Shown here: positions 1-6,459 of the stretch, piece after piece
How positions within the stretch are numbered: position 1 is the first letter of the stretch
Layout: each line of letters begins with the position of its first letter
Origin: Clostridiaceae bacterium
GTDB lineage: Bacteria > Bacillota > Clostridia > Saccharofermentanales > Fastidiosipilaceae
Reading direction: 5' to 3'
DNA length: 6,756 nucleotides
Assembly: GCA_012800515.1 (NCBI GenBank)
Contig: JAAZJE010000080.1
Location: 1 to 6,756, forward strand
Notes under the pieces: model-generated
What the model saw: only the letters and a program-made list of their open reading frames with translations
Databases searched by the model: none
What the model was told of the DNA's origin: nothing
Translations under genes and position numbers: made by a program

Positions 1-500
1 AAGAGCACCGGGGCGGCCACGGCAAAGATGAGGGAGAGTTGCGCGTTGATGCTCAGCGCCATGATGACGGCCATTATGAACATCACCGGAGCGCGGACAG
101 CCATACGCATAAGCATCTGCGAGGTCATGGAGAGTCTGTTGACGTCGTTGGTGATGCGGGTGATGAGCGAGGGAATGGAAAGTTCATCGAGATTGGCGAA
201 GGAGAACTGCTGAATTTTGGCAAAGACGGCGGTGCGCAGGTTCTTTCCGAAGCCCTGACTGGCCTTGGCCCCGAACCACGTGCTGACAGAACCCATAAAC
301 ATACCGAACGCAGCGGCAGCCATCATTATCCAACCGTTGCGGTTGACGACACTAATGGCACCTTCGAGAACGCCGCGGTTGATCGTGTCGCCCATCAAGC
401 GCGGGATAGTGACGTCCGCAATGACCTCCAGAATCATCATGATGGGGCACAGAATGGCAAACAGCCAGTAGCCATTCATATACTTACTTAACTTTCGCAT
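1..500 (-). CDS. ABC exporter, transmembrane (type 1) domain, N-terminal part (truncated by window edge)
   Basis: My own translation of the minus strand from ATG at 500 gives 166 codons with no stop, running off the left edge. The product begins MRKLSKYMNGYWLFAILCP. It has hydrophobic segments at about residues 11-33, 57-79 and 131-151, with a fourth beginning near 153. Between TM2 and TM3 lies the typical cytoplasmic stretch of this family (residues 93-121), including PSLITRITNDV, a hallmark of the ABC_membrane fold of half-transporters such as the YheH/YheI and BmrA/LmrA types. The nucleotide-binding domain would lie beyond the window. The family exports drugs, lipids or peptides as a dimer in the cytoplasmic membrane, and the substrate cannot be told from this part. 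A GGAGGAG sequence (514-520) lies 13 nt before the ATG, rather far. Met8 (479) is a later alternative but is even further away. Two such half-transporters are often adjacent; the left neighbour would show this. Confidence 0.9.
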   Translation of the reverse strand, partial: MRKLSKYMNGYWLFAILCPIMMILEVIADVTIPRLMGDTINRGVLEGAISVVNRNGWIMMAAAAFGMFMGSVSTWFGAKASQGFGKNLRTAVFAKIQQFSFANLDELSIPSLITRITNDVNRLSMTSQMLMRMAVRAPVMFIMAVIMALSINAQLSLIFAVAAPVL

Positions 501-567
501 TACGTTTAGCTTACTCCTCCGTTCGGTGCCTCTGTGACGCCTCTGCACGCCGAAAGCACATTTGCTA

Positions 568-596
568 AGATTACCGCAAATCACCTTGCCGTTCAA
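568..596 (-). promoter_or_regulatory. Candidate sigma-A-type promoter for the ABC exporter gene
   Basis: On the minus strand TTGAAC (591-596) and TAATCT (568-573) are separated by 17 bp, about 48 bp upstream of the exporter's Shine-Dalgarno. The -35 matches the consensus in four positions, but the -10 is poor. This is a weak pattern-based call. Confidence 0.3.
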
Positions 597-603
597 GAGC
601 CCA

Positions 604-635
604 CACATCGTCTGCACATCGTCCCGCACATCGTC
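604..635. repeat. Three direct repeats of CACATCGTC
   Basis: The 9-mer CACATCGTC occurs at 604-612, 615-623 and 627-635, so the copies start 11 and 12 bp apart, close to one helical turn. It sits in the divergent intergenic region upstream of both candidate promoters. Phased direct repeats of this kind can be binding sites for a regulator, but they could also be a small slippage product. No function is known. Confidence 0.5.
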
Positions 636-768
636 TGCGGAGCGCGAAAGACAGCCATTGGCGAGCAGCGGAGGCGGTTGGTCTGTACTGAGAGAGAGAT
701 TTGTGATAAAGTGCAACAGCTGAGGGGAACTTCGGATTGCCGCGCGGTCGTCGAGGGTTTGCTTTTGT

Positions 769-798
769 TTGACTGCCGGGCGGCATTTGATGTAAAAG
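769..798 (+). promoter_or_regulatory. Candidate promoter with internal dyad upstream of the LCP gene
   Basis: TTGACT (769-774) matches the -35 consensus in five of six positions. It is followed by TGTAAA (791-796, 16-bp spacer) or TAAAAG (793-798, 18-bp spacer) as a -10. A perfect dyad TGCCG-GG-CGGCA (774-785) fills the spacer and could be an operator. The predicted transcription start would fall near 803-806, on top of the GGAG that serves the GTG at 814, so the leader would be almost absent. That is a weakness of this call. A second promoter-like pair, TTGGAG (801-806) and TATAAT (823-828, 16-bp spacer), would begin transcription inside the gene and only suits a later start. Confidence 0.35.
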
Positions 799-813
799 TG
801 TTGGAGAACAGCT

Positions 814-2148
814 GTGTGTGCGTATAATGATTTTACTAAGTCCAATGAACGGAAGTCACCGGAAGATGGGGCGCCGGCCGGTGCTGAGCAAAAGCGTTCC
901 GAGCGCCGCACCGGGCAAACGGGCGCAGAAGAAAACACCGAAATTCGTAATGGCGAACCGCGTCGCAGAAATGCACGGCGGAAAGTAGTGCCGCGTAACC
1001 CGCTGCCGGGAACGACCGTGAATGCGCGTGCTCGCCGCCGCTCGCTGAAGTTGCGCACTCTGCTGTGGTCGCTGGTGACACTGGTTCTGGTGTTATTTTT
1101 GACCGTGGCGCTGTATATCAATTCAATGTTGAATAAAATCAATTTTGTTGATAGCGATTATACGTGGATACGGATGGATCCCAGTGAAGCCGACAAGCTC
1201 ACCGATCCGGATGTCGATTATCCGACCGAAACAGACGAGACGGAGCCGAGCGGCACCGGCGACGAAGGTCCTGAAAATCCCACCGATCCCGGAGCAACGG
1301 AGGCACCGGCGCCTCAAATAGCCGCGCCGTTCCCGCAAGATCAGCTTCGTTCAAGCTCTTCGGTGAAAAATATTCTTCTGATCGGTAGCGACACGCGTCA
1401 ACCCGGCTACTCCGCCCGCTCAGATGTGATGATTCTGCTTTCCATCGATTCCCGTAACGGGAAGCTGACTATGAGCTCGTTGCTACGTGACATTTACGTC
1501 AATATCCCGGGTGGTTACAAGCCAAATCGTCTCAATGCCGCCAATGCATTCGGCGGGCCGCCACTTCTTCTGGAGACGATCCGTAACAATTTCCGGGTCG
1601 ATGTGCAGAAGTTCATGATGGTCGACTTTTTCTCATTCCGTGACATTGTCGATGCCCTGGGCGGTGTAACAATTGACGTGAAGCCGGAAGAAGTCGAGTA
1701 TGTCAATTTTTCGGTCCGCGAAATGAACAACTTGGAAGGTCGCGCCGCCGACGCTTACTGGCTGAAAGACTCCGGCAAGGTGAATCTCAACGGACTTCAG
1801 GCGGTCGGCTATTCGCGTATCCGCAAAATAGGTTCGGACTTCGGCCGCACCCAGCGGCAGCGCAATGTTCTTAATGCGATTTTGGCTAAGTTCAGATCAG
1901 CCGATATCGGTACGTTGCACAATACGGTTAACGCGGTGCTGCCGTACCTGACAACAAATCTTTCGCGCGGCGATGTTCTGGACTTTGCCGCTCAGCTCCC
2001 CGCGATCGTCAAATACCCGGTGACCGAGCTGCAAATCCCCGCCAAGGGCACATTCGAAAATGTTGTAGCCGGCAGTCACGGAGGTGTAATTAAGATAGAT
2101 CTCTATACCAATAACCGCCTGCTTTGGAAGACAATATACGGAGAATAA
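814..2148 (+). CDS. LytR-CpsA-Psr (LCP) family cell-wall polymer transferase
   Basis: This is a 444-residue membrane-anchored protein of the LCP family. These enzymes move undecaprenyl-linked anionic glycopolymers (teichoic acid, capsule and similar) onto peptidoglycan outside the membrane. The N-terminal ~80 residues are a highly charged, Arg-rich cytoplasmic tail, followed by one membrane helix (about 82-102). Next comes an acidic, Pro/Thr-rich extracellular spacer (about 122-178), then the LCP domain (about 184-360). Visible LCP motifs are NILLIGSDTR (186-195), SDVMILLSID (203-212), SLLRDIYVNIPG (222-233), NRLNAANAFGG (238-248) and the Arg-rich YSRIRKIGSDFGRTQRQR (333-350), whose arginines bind the lipid pyrophosphate in studied members. 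No LytR_C domain is obvious. The start is GTG with GGAG seven nt upstream. GTG at 1018 (residue 69, just before the helix) is a possible later start. The decarboxylase gene follows after 2 nt, so co-transcription is likely. Confidence 0.92.
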   Translation: MCAYNDFTKSNERKSPEDGAPAGAEQKRSERRTGQTGAEENTEIRNGEPRRRNARRKVVPRNPLPGTTVNARARRRSLKLRTLLWSLVTLVLVLFLTVALYINSMLNKINFVDSDYTWIRMDPSEADKLTDPDVDYPTETDETEPSGTGDEGPENPTDPGATEAPAPQIAAPFPQDQLRSSSSVKNILLIGSDTRQPGYSARSDVMILLSIDSRNGKLTMSSLLRDIYVNIPGGYKPNRLNAANAFGGPPLLLETIRNNFRVDVQKFMMVDFFSFRDIVDALGGVTIDVKPEEVEYVNFSVREMNNLEGRAADAYWLKDSGKVNLNGLQAVGYSRIRKIGSDFGRTQRQRNVLNAILAKFRSADIGTLHNTVNAVLPYLTTNLSRGDVLDFAAQLPAIVKYPVTELQIPAKGTFENVVAGSHGGVIKIDLYTNNRLLWKTIYGE

Positions 2149-2150
2149 CA

Positions 2151-3431
2151 ATGATAAAAAAGAAGGTGAATGTTCGTCGTCCTTTCTTGGACCTCGCCAC
2201 CGCCGAGAGCATCGCGGCGGAGTTCCCCACGCCGATTCATGTTTATGACGAAGCCGGCATTCGGGCCAATGCGCGGCGTCTCCATGAGGCTATGGCATGG
2301 AACAAGGGCTTTAAAGAATATTTCGCGGTCAAAGCCACCCCGAATCCCTACATTTTGAATCTTCTCAAAGAAGAAGGCTGCGGTGTTGACTGCTCGTCCT
2401 ATACTGAGCTGCAGATGGCGGCGGCGGTCGGCTTTAGGGGCGAAGACATTATGTTCTCCTCGAATGTAACGCCGGCCGAGGACTATCTTTTGGCGGCCGA
2501 GCTCGGAGCCACAATAAACCTCGACGATTACACCCACATAGACTTCCTCGCCGCAACGCTGGGACGGATCCCCAAGCGCATTTCCTGCCGCTTCAATCCG
2601 GGCGGCCATTTCGTGATCGGCAACGAGATCATGGACAATCCGGGCGAGGCGAAGTACGGTTTTACGCTCGAGCAGCTGATTGACGGCTATCGCAAGCTGA
2701 AGGAACTCGGCGCCGAAGAGTTCGGCATTCACTCCTTCCTGGTTAGTAACTCGACCAGCGACGAGTACTACCCCGCCCTGGCGGAGCTGCTCTGCCGCAC
2801 GGCGATCCAAGTTCGCGAGGAGACGGGCGTCGAAATCAGCTTTATCAACCTGTCCGGAGGGATAGGGATTCCATACCGCCCCGAGCAGGAAGAAGTCGAT
2901 ATATTCAAGGTCGGCCGGGAAGTTCAAGCGGCTTTTGAGTCGATACTGGGAGCTGCCGGCTTCGGCGAAGTCGCGCTGAATACCGAACTGGGGCGTTATA
3001 TGCTCGCACCTTACGGCTGTCTGTTGACCCGCGTTCTGCACCTGAAGCATATTCACAAGGAGTACGTCGGAGTCGACGCCTGTGCCGCGAACCTGATGCG
3101 ACCGGCAATGTACGGCGCCTATCACCATATTACGGTGTTGGGCAAGGAAGACGCGCCGTTGGATCATGTGTATGACGTGACCGGCGGGCTCTGCGAAAAC
3201 AACGACAAATTCGCAATTAATCGTGAATTGCCGCAGATTGTGCCCGGAGACCTGTTGGTGATACACGACACCGGGGCGCACGGCTTTGCGATGGGCTATA
3301 ATTACAACGGTCGTCTGCGGTCGGCCGAGCTGCTTTTGCGCGAAGACGGTTCGCTGCAGTTGATTCGCCGCGCCGAGACTTCGGCCGATTACTTTGCCAC
3401 TTTGGATTGGCCGGGTTTGCCGCTCCGTTAG
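2151..3431 (+). CDS. lysA: Diaminopimelate decarboxylase-like PLP enzyme (fold type III)
   Basis: The 426-residue product should decarboxylate meso-diaminopimelate to L-lysine in the cytoplasm, the last step of lysine synthesis, using pyridoxal phosphate. The N-terminal alanine-racemase-like barrel carries the Schiff-base lysine in YFAVKATPNP (K61), as in the LysA/ODC group. A glycine-rich NLSGGIGIP (233-241) should hold the cofactor phosphate. The C-terminal beta domain has ELGR (280 region, the EPGR substrate motif), MRPAMYGAYH (316-325), GGLCENND (345-352; C348-E349 correspond to the catalytic Cys-Glu donated by the partner subunit) and GAHGFAMGYNYNGRLR (375-390). The usual HIGSQ-type motif is replaced by HSFLVSNS (194-201), so this is a divergent subgroup, and another amino-acid decarboxylase activity is possible. 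Length is normal for LysA. ATG 2151 is chosen over an in-frame TTG at 2124 because GGAG (2140-2143) lies seven nt before it. The stop of the LCP gene ends 2 nt upstream. Confidence 0.87.
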   Translation: MIKKKVNVRRPFLDLATAESIAAEFPTPIHVYDEAGIRANARRLHEAMAWNKGFKEYFAVKATPNPYILNLLKEEGCGVDCSSYTELQMAAAVGFRGEDIMFSSNVTPAEDYLLAAELGATINLDDYTHIDFLAATLGRIPKRISCRFNPGGHFVIGNEIMDNPGEAKYGFTLEQLIDGYRKLKELGAEEFGIHSFLVSNSTSDEYYPALAELLCRTAIQVREETGVEISFINLSGGIGIPYRPEQEEVDIFKVGREVQAAFESILGAAGFGEVALNTELGRYMLAPYGCLLTRVLHLKHIHKEYVGVDACAANLMRPAMYGAYHHITVLGKEDAPLDHVYDVTGGLCENNDKFAINRELPQIVPGDLLVIHDTGAHGFAMGYNYNGRLRSAELLLREDGSLQLIRRAETSADYFATLDWPGLPLR

Positions 3432-3467
3432 GTGCCGGGCACTAGGCGTCGGAAGTTAGATGCAATG

Positions 3468-3493
3468 CCCTGCCGCCGGAGTTCCGGCGAGGG
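3468..3493 (+). other. GC-rich hairpin in the gap between the decarboxylase and cyclophilin genes
   Basis: CGCCGG (3474-3479) and CCGGCG (3484-3489) form a perfect six-bp stem around the loop AGTT. CCCT (3468-3471) and AGGG (3490-3493) extend it to ten pairs with a two-base bulge. No T-run follows on the plus strand, so it is not a classic rho-independent terminator. It may pause or protect RNA, or partly separate the two transcription units. Confidence 0.5.
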
Positions 3494-3519
3494 AACGTAA
3501 ATATAGTTGAGGACAAAAG

Positions 3520-4161
3520 ATGATGAAAAACACAGGAAAATTCGGAACGACGGTGTTGCTGTTGCTTTTGGCGGTTGCCCTGATGATGAACGGCTGTGCG
3601 AAGGGCTCATCAGGAGGCGACGGAGAAGAACCAAAAACAATAAAGGTAGGGGAAATAAATAAAGATATGAAGTATTATGCGGAGATTAAAATGCGGGCCT
3701 CGTCCGGCTTTGCCGGCGGCAAGATCGTGGTCGAGCTCGATCCGAGCCAGGCGCCGATCACGGTGCAGAATTTTGTCGACTTGGTCGAAAAAGGTTTCTA
3801 TGACGGGATCAAGTTCCACCGTATCGAGCCGGGCTTTGTGATTCAGGGCGGCTGTCCGCTTGGCAAGGGAACCGGCGGACCCGGCTACCAGATCCGGGGC
3901 GAGTTCGCTGCCAACGGAATTCAAAATAACATCAAACACGAGCGCGGTGTCATTTCGATGGCGCGGGCGAATGATTACAACTCGGGCGGCTCGCAGTTCT
4001 TTATCGTGCTGGAGACCAGTGCCTCGATAACGCATTCCCTGGACGGGCTGTATGCTTCTTTCGGGCGGGTCATCTCCGGGCTCGACGTCGTCGACGCGAT
4101 CGCCAAGCTCCCAAACTCCGCCACCACCATGGATAAGGTGCGGATGATCGAAAAACCGTAA
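3520..4161 (+). CDS. Lipoprotein cyclophilin-type peptidyl-prolyl cis-trans isomerase
   Basis: This 213-residue protein should catalyse proline cis-trans isomerisation as a foldase on the outer face of the membrane. Residues 1-25 form a signal sequence (basic start, Leu/Val core) ending in MMNGC, with Cys26 the expected lipidation site; the lipobox is slightly atypical. A Gly/Ser/Glu-rich spacer follows, then the cyclophilin domain from about 53 to 210. Catalytic-core motifs are FHRIEPGFVIQGG (99-111; R101, F106 and Q109 match CypA R55, F60, Q63), GVISMARA (143-150), NSGGSQFFIVL (154-164) and LDGLYASFGRV (174-184). The tryptophan that contacts cyclosporin in human CypA is serine here (S173), as in many bacterial members. 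The start is the first of two adjacent ATGs, with GAGG (3509-3512) seven nt upstream. It lies 88 nt after the decarboxylase, so it may be read from the same transcript or on its own. Confidence 0.94.
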   Translation: MMKNTGKFGTTVLLLLLAVALMMNGCAKGSSGGDGEEPKTIKVGEINKDMKYYAEIKMRASSGFAGGKIVVELDPSQAPITVQNFVDLVEKGFYDGIKFHRIEPGFVIQGGCPLGKGTGGPGYQIRGEFAANGIQNNIKHERGVISMARANDYNSGGSQFFIVLETSASITHSLDGLYASFGRVISGLDVVDAIAKLPNSATTMDKVRMIEKP

Positions 4162-4219
4162 AGCGATTACCTTCGCCGGCTATTTAAGCCGTAAAGCGAC
4201 TGTCTATTCATCGCCGGCT
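4156..4219. repeat. Imperfect tandem duplication at the convergent gene ends
   Basis: CCGTAAAGCGA occurs at 4156-4166 and 4189-4199, and TCGCCGGCT at 4173-4181 and 4211-4219, in the same order. Together they look like two copies of a 26-31-bp unit, offset by 33-38 bp. The first copy covers the stop codon of the cyclophilin gene and the second covers the stop of the ABC-F gene. Confidence 0.55.
4177..4191. terminator. Weak hairpin between convergent genes
   Basis: CGGCT (4177-4181) and AGCCG (4187-4191) can pair around a five-base loop ATTTA. The stem is short and lacks a T-run on either strand. It is the only candidate terminator structure in the 42-bp convergent gap. Termination here is uncertain. 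Confidence 0.2.
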
Positions 4220-6402
4220 GCGGCCAGAGCGTCGTCCAAGCGGACATAGTTCTCCTGCAGCCTTTCTATTTCCGCCAACAATTCGGCATATTTGTGATAT
4301 TCGTCGGGGGTGGTATCGGCGTCGATGCCTACCTCGAAGTGTTGCTGTGCGGCCTCCAGTTCGACCAATCTATCCAAACATTCACGCTGTTCGCGACGAA
4401 GCCGGGCGTTCAGCGCTCGTCTCTGCGCCGGGTTGAGCGGTGCCGTCGGCGGTGGAGGTGGTGTGGTTGGCGGCGATGTTGGTTTTGCGGTTTCCGATAG
4501 CGATTGCGCATTAATTGCGGAATCGGCGGCAGGTGCGGCGGAATTACAAGTTGTGCCGGTGGCTGTGGCGGAAATGCAGGTAGCTGTGGCAGAACGATCA
4601 GCTTTGCCGGCGGTTGTGGCGGAATTGCCAATTGTGCCCGCGGCGCGCACCGGTTGCGGATCTGCCGCGTGCGTTGGCGAAAGTGCGGAAAATGCAGTCG
4701 CCGGTCGCGCGGTTACGGTCGGCGAGGTTATCGTTGTCCGCTGGCGGCGTTCGACGGCGCGCATCCAATAGTCGAAATCATGGTGGTTGAGCAGGGTGTG
4801 GTTGTGGAGCTCCCAGATTTTGCCGCCGAGACGATTGATGAAATAGCGGTCGTGCGAGATGACGATCATCGCGCCGGCGTAGGTACTCAATGCTGATTCG
4901 AGAATTTGCAGGGAGCGGATGTCGAGGTGGTTGGTCGGCTCGTCGAGGAGAAGGATGTCGGGGCGGGACTGAATCAGGAGCGCCAGGCGCAGGCGCGAGC
5001 GCTCGCCGCCGGAGAGTACGTTGACTGCCTTGCGGATTTCGATGGCGTCGAATCCGAGTTGTGCCAGAGTAGCACGTGCGGTCTGCTCGGTCAGGTCGCC
5101 GACGCTCAGCATGGTTTCCAGACAGGTTGCCGATTCATCGGCAAAAGAGACGTGTTGTTCCAGCAGGCCCAGCGTCAACCCGCCGGCGATGCTGATCGTG
5201 CCGTTGTCCGGCGCCACCGTGCCCTGAATTATGCGGAAAAGTGTCGTTTTGCCGGTGCCGTTGTCGCCGACCAGCGCCGCCCGCTCGCCGGGGAACAGAC
5301 TGCAATTGACCTCCGAGAAGAGCAGACGCGGACCGAAAGCTTTGCTGAGATTGCGAAAGCCGAGCAGTTCGGCCTTGGCTTCGATATTGCTCGGCGGCGG
5401 CAGAAAACGAAAACTCACATTCTTGTGGCTGTCGGGGTTGGCGGCGCGGAACGCACGTAGCCGATCCTCCAGCTTGCCGACGAGACGGTCGCGGGCGTGG
5501 TAGCCGCTGATATTGCGATGCGAAAGGAAAGTCTGACGCACGTCCTTTTGGCGGGCGATCTCCTCCTCGAGATTGGCGGCGGTTTGGGCGACGAGGGCGC
5601 GGCGCTCTTCGTATTGGCGGCGGAAGTCGGAATAGTTGCCGGGGTACGTGTCGATGCCGGCGTCGTGCAGGTGGGCGACGCGGGTGGCGATGCGGTCGAT
5701 GAACCAGCGGTCGTGCGAGACGATGATGACGCTGCCTTTGTAGGCGGCGAGGTGGTTCTCCAGCCACTGCAGGGTGGGCAGATCGAGGTGGTTGGTCGGC
5801 TCGTCGAGAAGCAGCAGGTTGGGGTGCTGCAGGATGAGGCGGGCCAGGCCGAGCCGCATCAGTTCGCCGCCGGACAGGGCGCTGCCGCTGTCGCTGACCA
5901 GAGCCGGGTCGAGACCGAGGCCGTTGAGGGTGGCGCTGAGACGGGCGGCATAATCGTAGCCGCCGAGCTGTTCGTAGCGGGCGAGGACGCGGTCGTATTC
6001 CGCGAGCACGGTGTTGAGGTCGGAGGCGGCGGCTCGGCTTGCGTTTGTGCCGGGGGTAATGGCGATCGGGTCGTTTGTGCCGCACGGGGTGGCGTGCGCC
6101 ATCAGCTGTTCAAGTTCTCGCAGACGATGCTCGATAGCGGTGATCCGCGGATCGCCGAGTTCGCGTGAGACATTTGAGATGTCTTGGGGAAGATAGCCGA
6201 CAATTACGCCACCGGCAACCGCGCAACTACCGGCGGAGGGTGTCTCCAGGCCGGCAATCAGGCGCAGGAGAGTGGTTTTCCCGCTGCCGTTATCACCAAT
6301 CACTGCCAGCCTTTCCCCGGCGTTCAGGGTCAGGTTAATGTTGCGCAGAACGGGCCTGCCGAAATAGTCCTTGGCCAAGTTTTCAATAATTACAACCGAC
6401 AC
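4204..6402 (-). CDS. ABC-F family ATPase (Uup/YdiF-like) with C-terminal coiled coil
   Basis: This soluble protein has two ATPase domains and no membrane segments, as in ABC-F proteins, which act on the ribosome near the tRNA sites. From GTG 6402 it has 732 residues. NBD1 has Walker A GDNGSGKTT (36-44), signature LSGGE (176-180) and Walker B LLLLDEPTNHLD (196-207). An ABC-F linker (about 265-335) with charged helices follows. NBD2 has GDNGTGKTT (379-387), LSGGER (463-468) and ILLLDEPTNHLD (483-494). The C-terminus is a ~100-residue Ala/Thr/Ser then Pro-rich linker (about 555-657) and a charged coiled coil (about 658-728), as in Uup/YdiF types. It is longer than typical members (roughly 630-650 residues). 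The NBD1 arm also holds a low-complexity insert (about 103-128). The frame stays open to TTG 6588, but GTG 6402 fits the family start (SVVIIENLAKDY). Its own Shine-Dalgarno is weak. A role in antibiotic resistance cannot be told from sequence. Confidence 0.92.
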   Translation of the reverse strand: MSVVIIENLAKDYFGRPVLRNINLTLNAGERLAVIGDNGSGKTTLLRLIAGLETPSAGSCAVAGGVIVGYLPQDISNVSRELGDPRITAIEHRLRELEQLMAHATPCGTNDPIAITPGTNASRAAASDLNTVLAEYDRVLARYEQLGGYDYAARLSATLNGLGLDPALVSDSGSALSGGELMRLGLARLILQHPNLLLLDEPTNHLDLPTLQWLENHLAAYKGSVIIVSHDRWFIDRIATRVAHLHDAGIDTYPGNYSDFRRQYEERRALVAQTAANLEEEIARQKDVRQTFLSHRNISGYHARDRLVGKLEDRLRAFRAANPDSHKNVSFRFLPPPSNIEAKAELLGFRNLSKAFGPRLLFSEVNCSLFPGERAALVGDNGTGKTTLFRIIQGTVAPDNGTISIAGGLTLGLLEQHVSFADESATCLETMLSVGDLTEQTARATLAQLGFDAIEIRKAVNVLSGGERSRLRLALLIQSRPDILLLDEPTNHLDIRSLQILESALSTYAGAMIVISHDRYFINRLGGKIWELHNHTLLNHHDFDYWMRAVERRQRTTITSPTVTARPATAFSALSPTHAADPQPVRAAGTIGNSATTAGKADRSATATCISATATGTTCNSAAPAADSAINAQSLSETAKPTSPPTTPPPPPTAPLNPAQRRALNARLRREQRECLDRLVELEAAQQHFEVGIDADTTPDEYHKYAELLAEIERLQENYVRLDDALAAAGDE
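4516..4640. repeat. Degenerate ~51-bp repeats inside the ABC-F linker coding region
   Basis: On the plus strand a 24-mer beginning TGCCGGTGGCTGTGGCGG (4554-4577) recurs with a few changes at 4605-4628, a period of 51 bp (17 codons, in frame). Looser relatives surround it (4516-4545, 4580-4590). In the protein it gives related Ser-Ala-Thr-Thr/Ala-Gly stretches, forming the flexible linker before the coiled coil. This suggests in-frame repeat expansion. Confidence 0.55.
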
Positions 6403-6440
6403 TTGTCTTTCGTTATGTGGCGCACTGCCTGCTTTGCCAA
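6390..6440 (-). CDS. Possible 16-residue leader peptide overlapping the ABC-F start
   Basis: On the minus strand TTG at 6440 opens a short frame MAKQAVRHITKDKCRL ending at TAA (6390-6392). It lies directly behind the strongest Shine-Dalgarno in the window (GGGAGGAGGG, 6443-6452), with three nt from AGGAGG or six from GGGAGG. Its stop lies just inside the ABC-F gene, which starts at GTG 6402 in another frame with only a weak site of its own. This would suit translational coupling or attenuation, as known for leader peptides of some antibiotic-resistance ABC-F genes. An alternative is that the ABC-F gene itself starts at a rare in-frame ATT (6441) or at GTG 6456. There is no homology support, so this is an inference from layout. 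Confidence 0.35.
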   Translation of the reverse strand: MAKQAVRHITKDKCRL

Positions 6441-6442
6441 TA

Positions 6443-6452
6443 CCCTCCTCCC
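6443..6452 (-). promoter_or_regulatory. Very strong Shine-Dalgarno upstream of the ABC-F gene
   Basis: GGGAGGAGGG on the minus strand is an extended anti-16S match. It lies about 40 nt before the family-typical GTG 6402, too far to serve it directly. It is well placed for TTG 6440 (short leader frame) or the in-frame ATT 6441. It therefore bears on which start is used. Confidence 0.7.
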
Positions 6453-6459
6453 GCACGCT

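Larger units (their letters stand above)
501..813. other. Divergent intergenic region between the exporter and LCP genes
   Basis: This 313-bp stretch separates two divergently read genes. It holds candidate promoters for each side, three direct copies of CACATCGTC (604-612, 615-623, 627-635) and a small dyad at 774-785. Short open frames cross it on both strands (534-827 plus, 571-786 minus), but neither has a Shine-Dalgarno or a recognisable product, so I call no gene. No tRNA or riboswitch fold is evident by eye. Confidence 0.6.

Noticed and set aside
39..491. 150-codon plus-strand frame at the left edge
   Set aside because: It is antisense to the exporter membrane domain, whose motifs are clear on the minus strand; its product is polar and His/Asp-rich with no recognisable family.
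571..786. Small minus-strand frame in the divergent intergenic region
   Set aside because: It has an ATG start but no ribosome-binding site and an Arg-rich anonymous product.
534..827. Small plus-strand frame in the divergent intergenic region
   Set aside because: It has a GTG start with no Shine-Dalgarno, overlaps the start of the LCP gene and has no recognisable product.
2103..3281. Long antisense open frame (392 codons) opposite the decarboxylase
   Set aside because: It mirrors almost the whole of a well-supported gene, has no family motifs and is explained by GC-rich codon bias.
3502..3507. TATAGT as a -10 element for the cyclophilin gene
   Set aside because: No -35 lies at suitable spacing, and transcription would begin after the ribosome-binding site.
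4504..4896. Cys/Gly-rich frame on the plus strand resembling a small repeat protein
   Set aside because: It is the reverse reading of the repetitive Ala/Thr/Pro linker of the ABC-F gene; there is no Shine-Dalgarno or conserved domain.
5135..6085. Arg/Pro-rich 316-codon frame on the same strand as the ABC-F gene
   Set aside because: It is a frame-shifted reading of the ABC-F coding sequence with strongly skewed, low-complexity composition.
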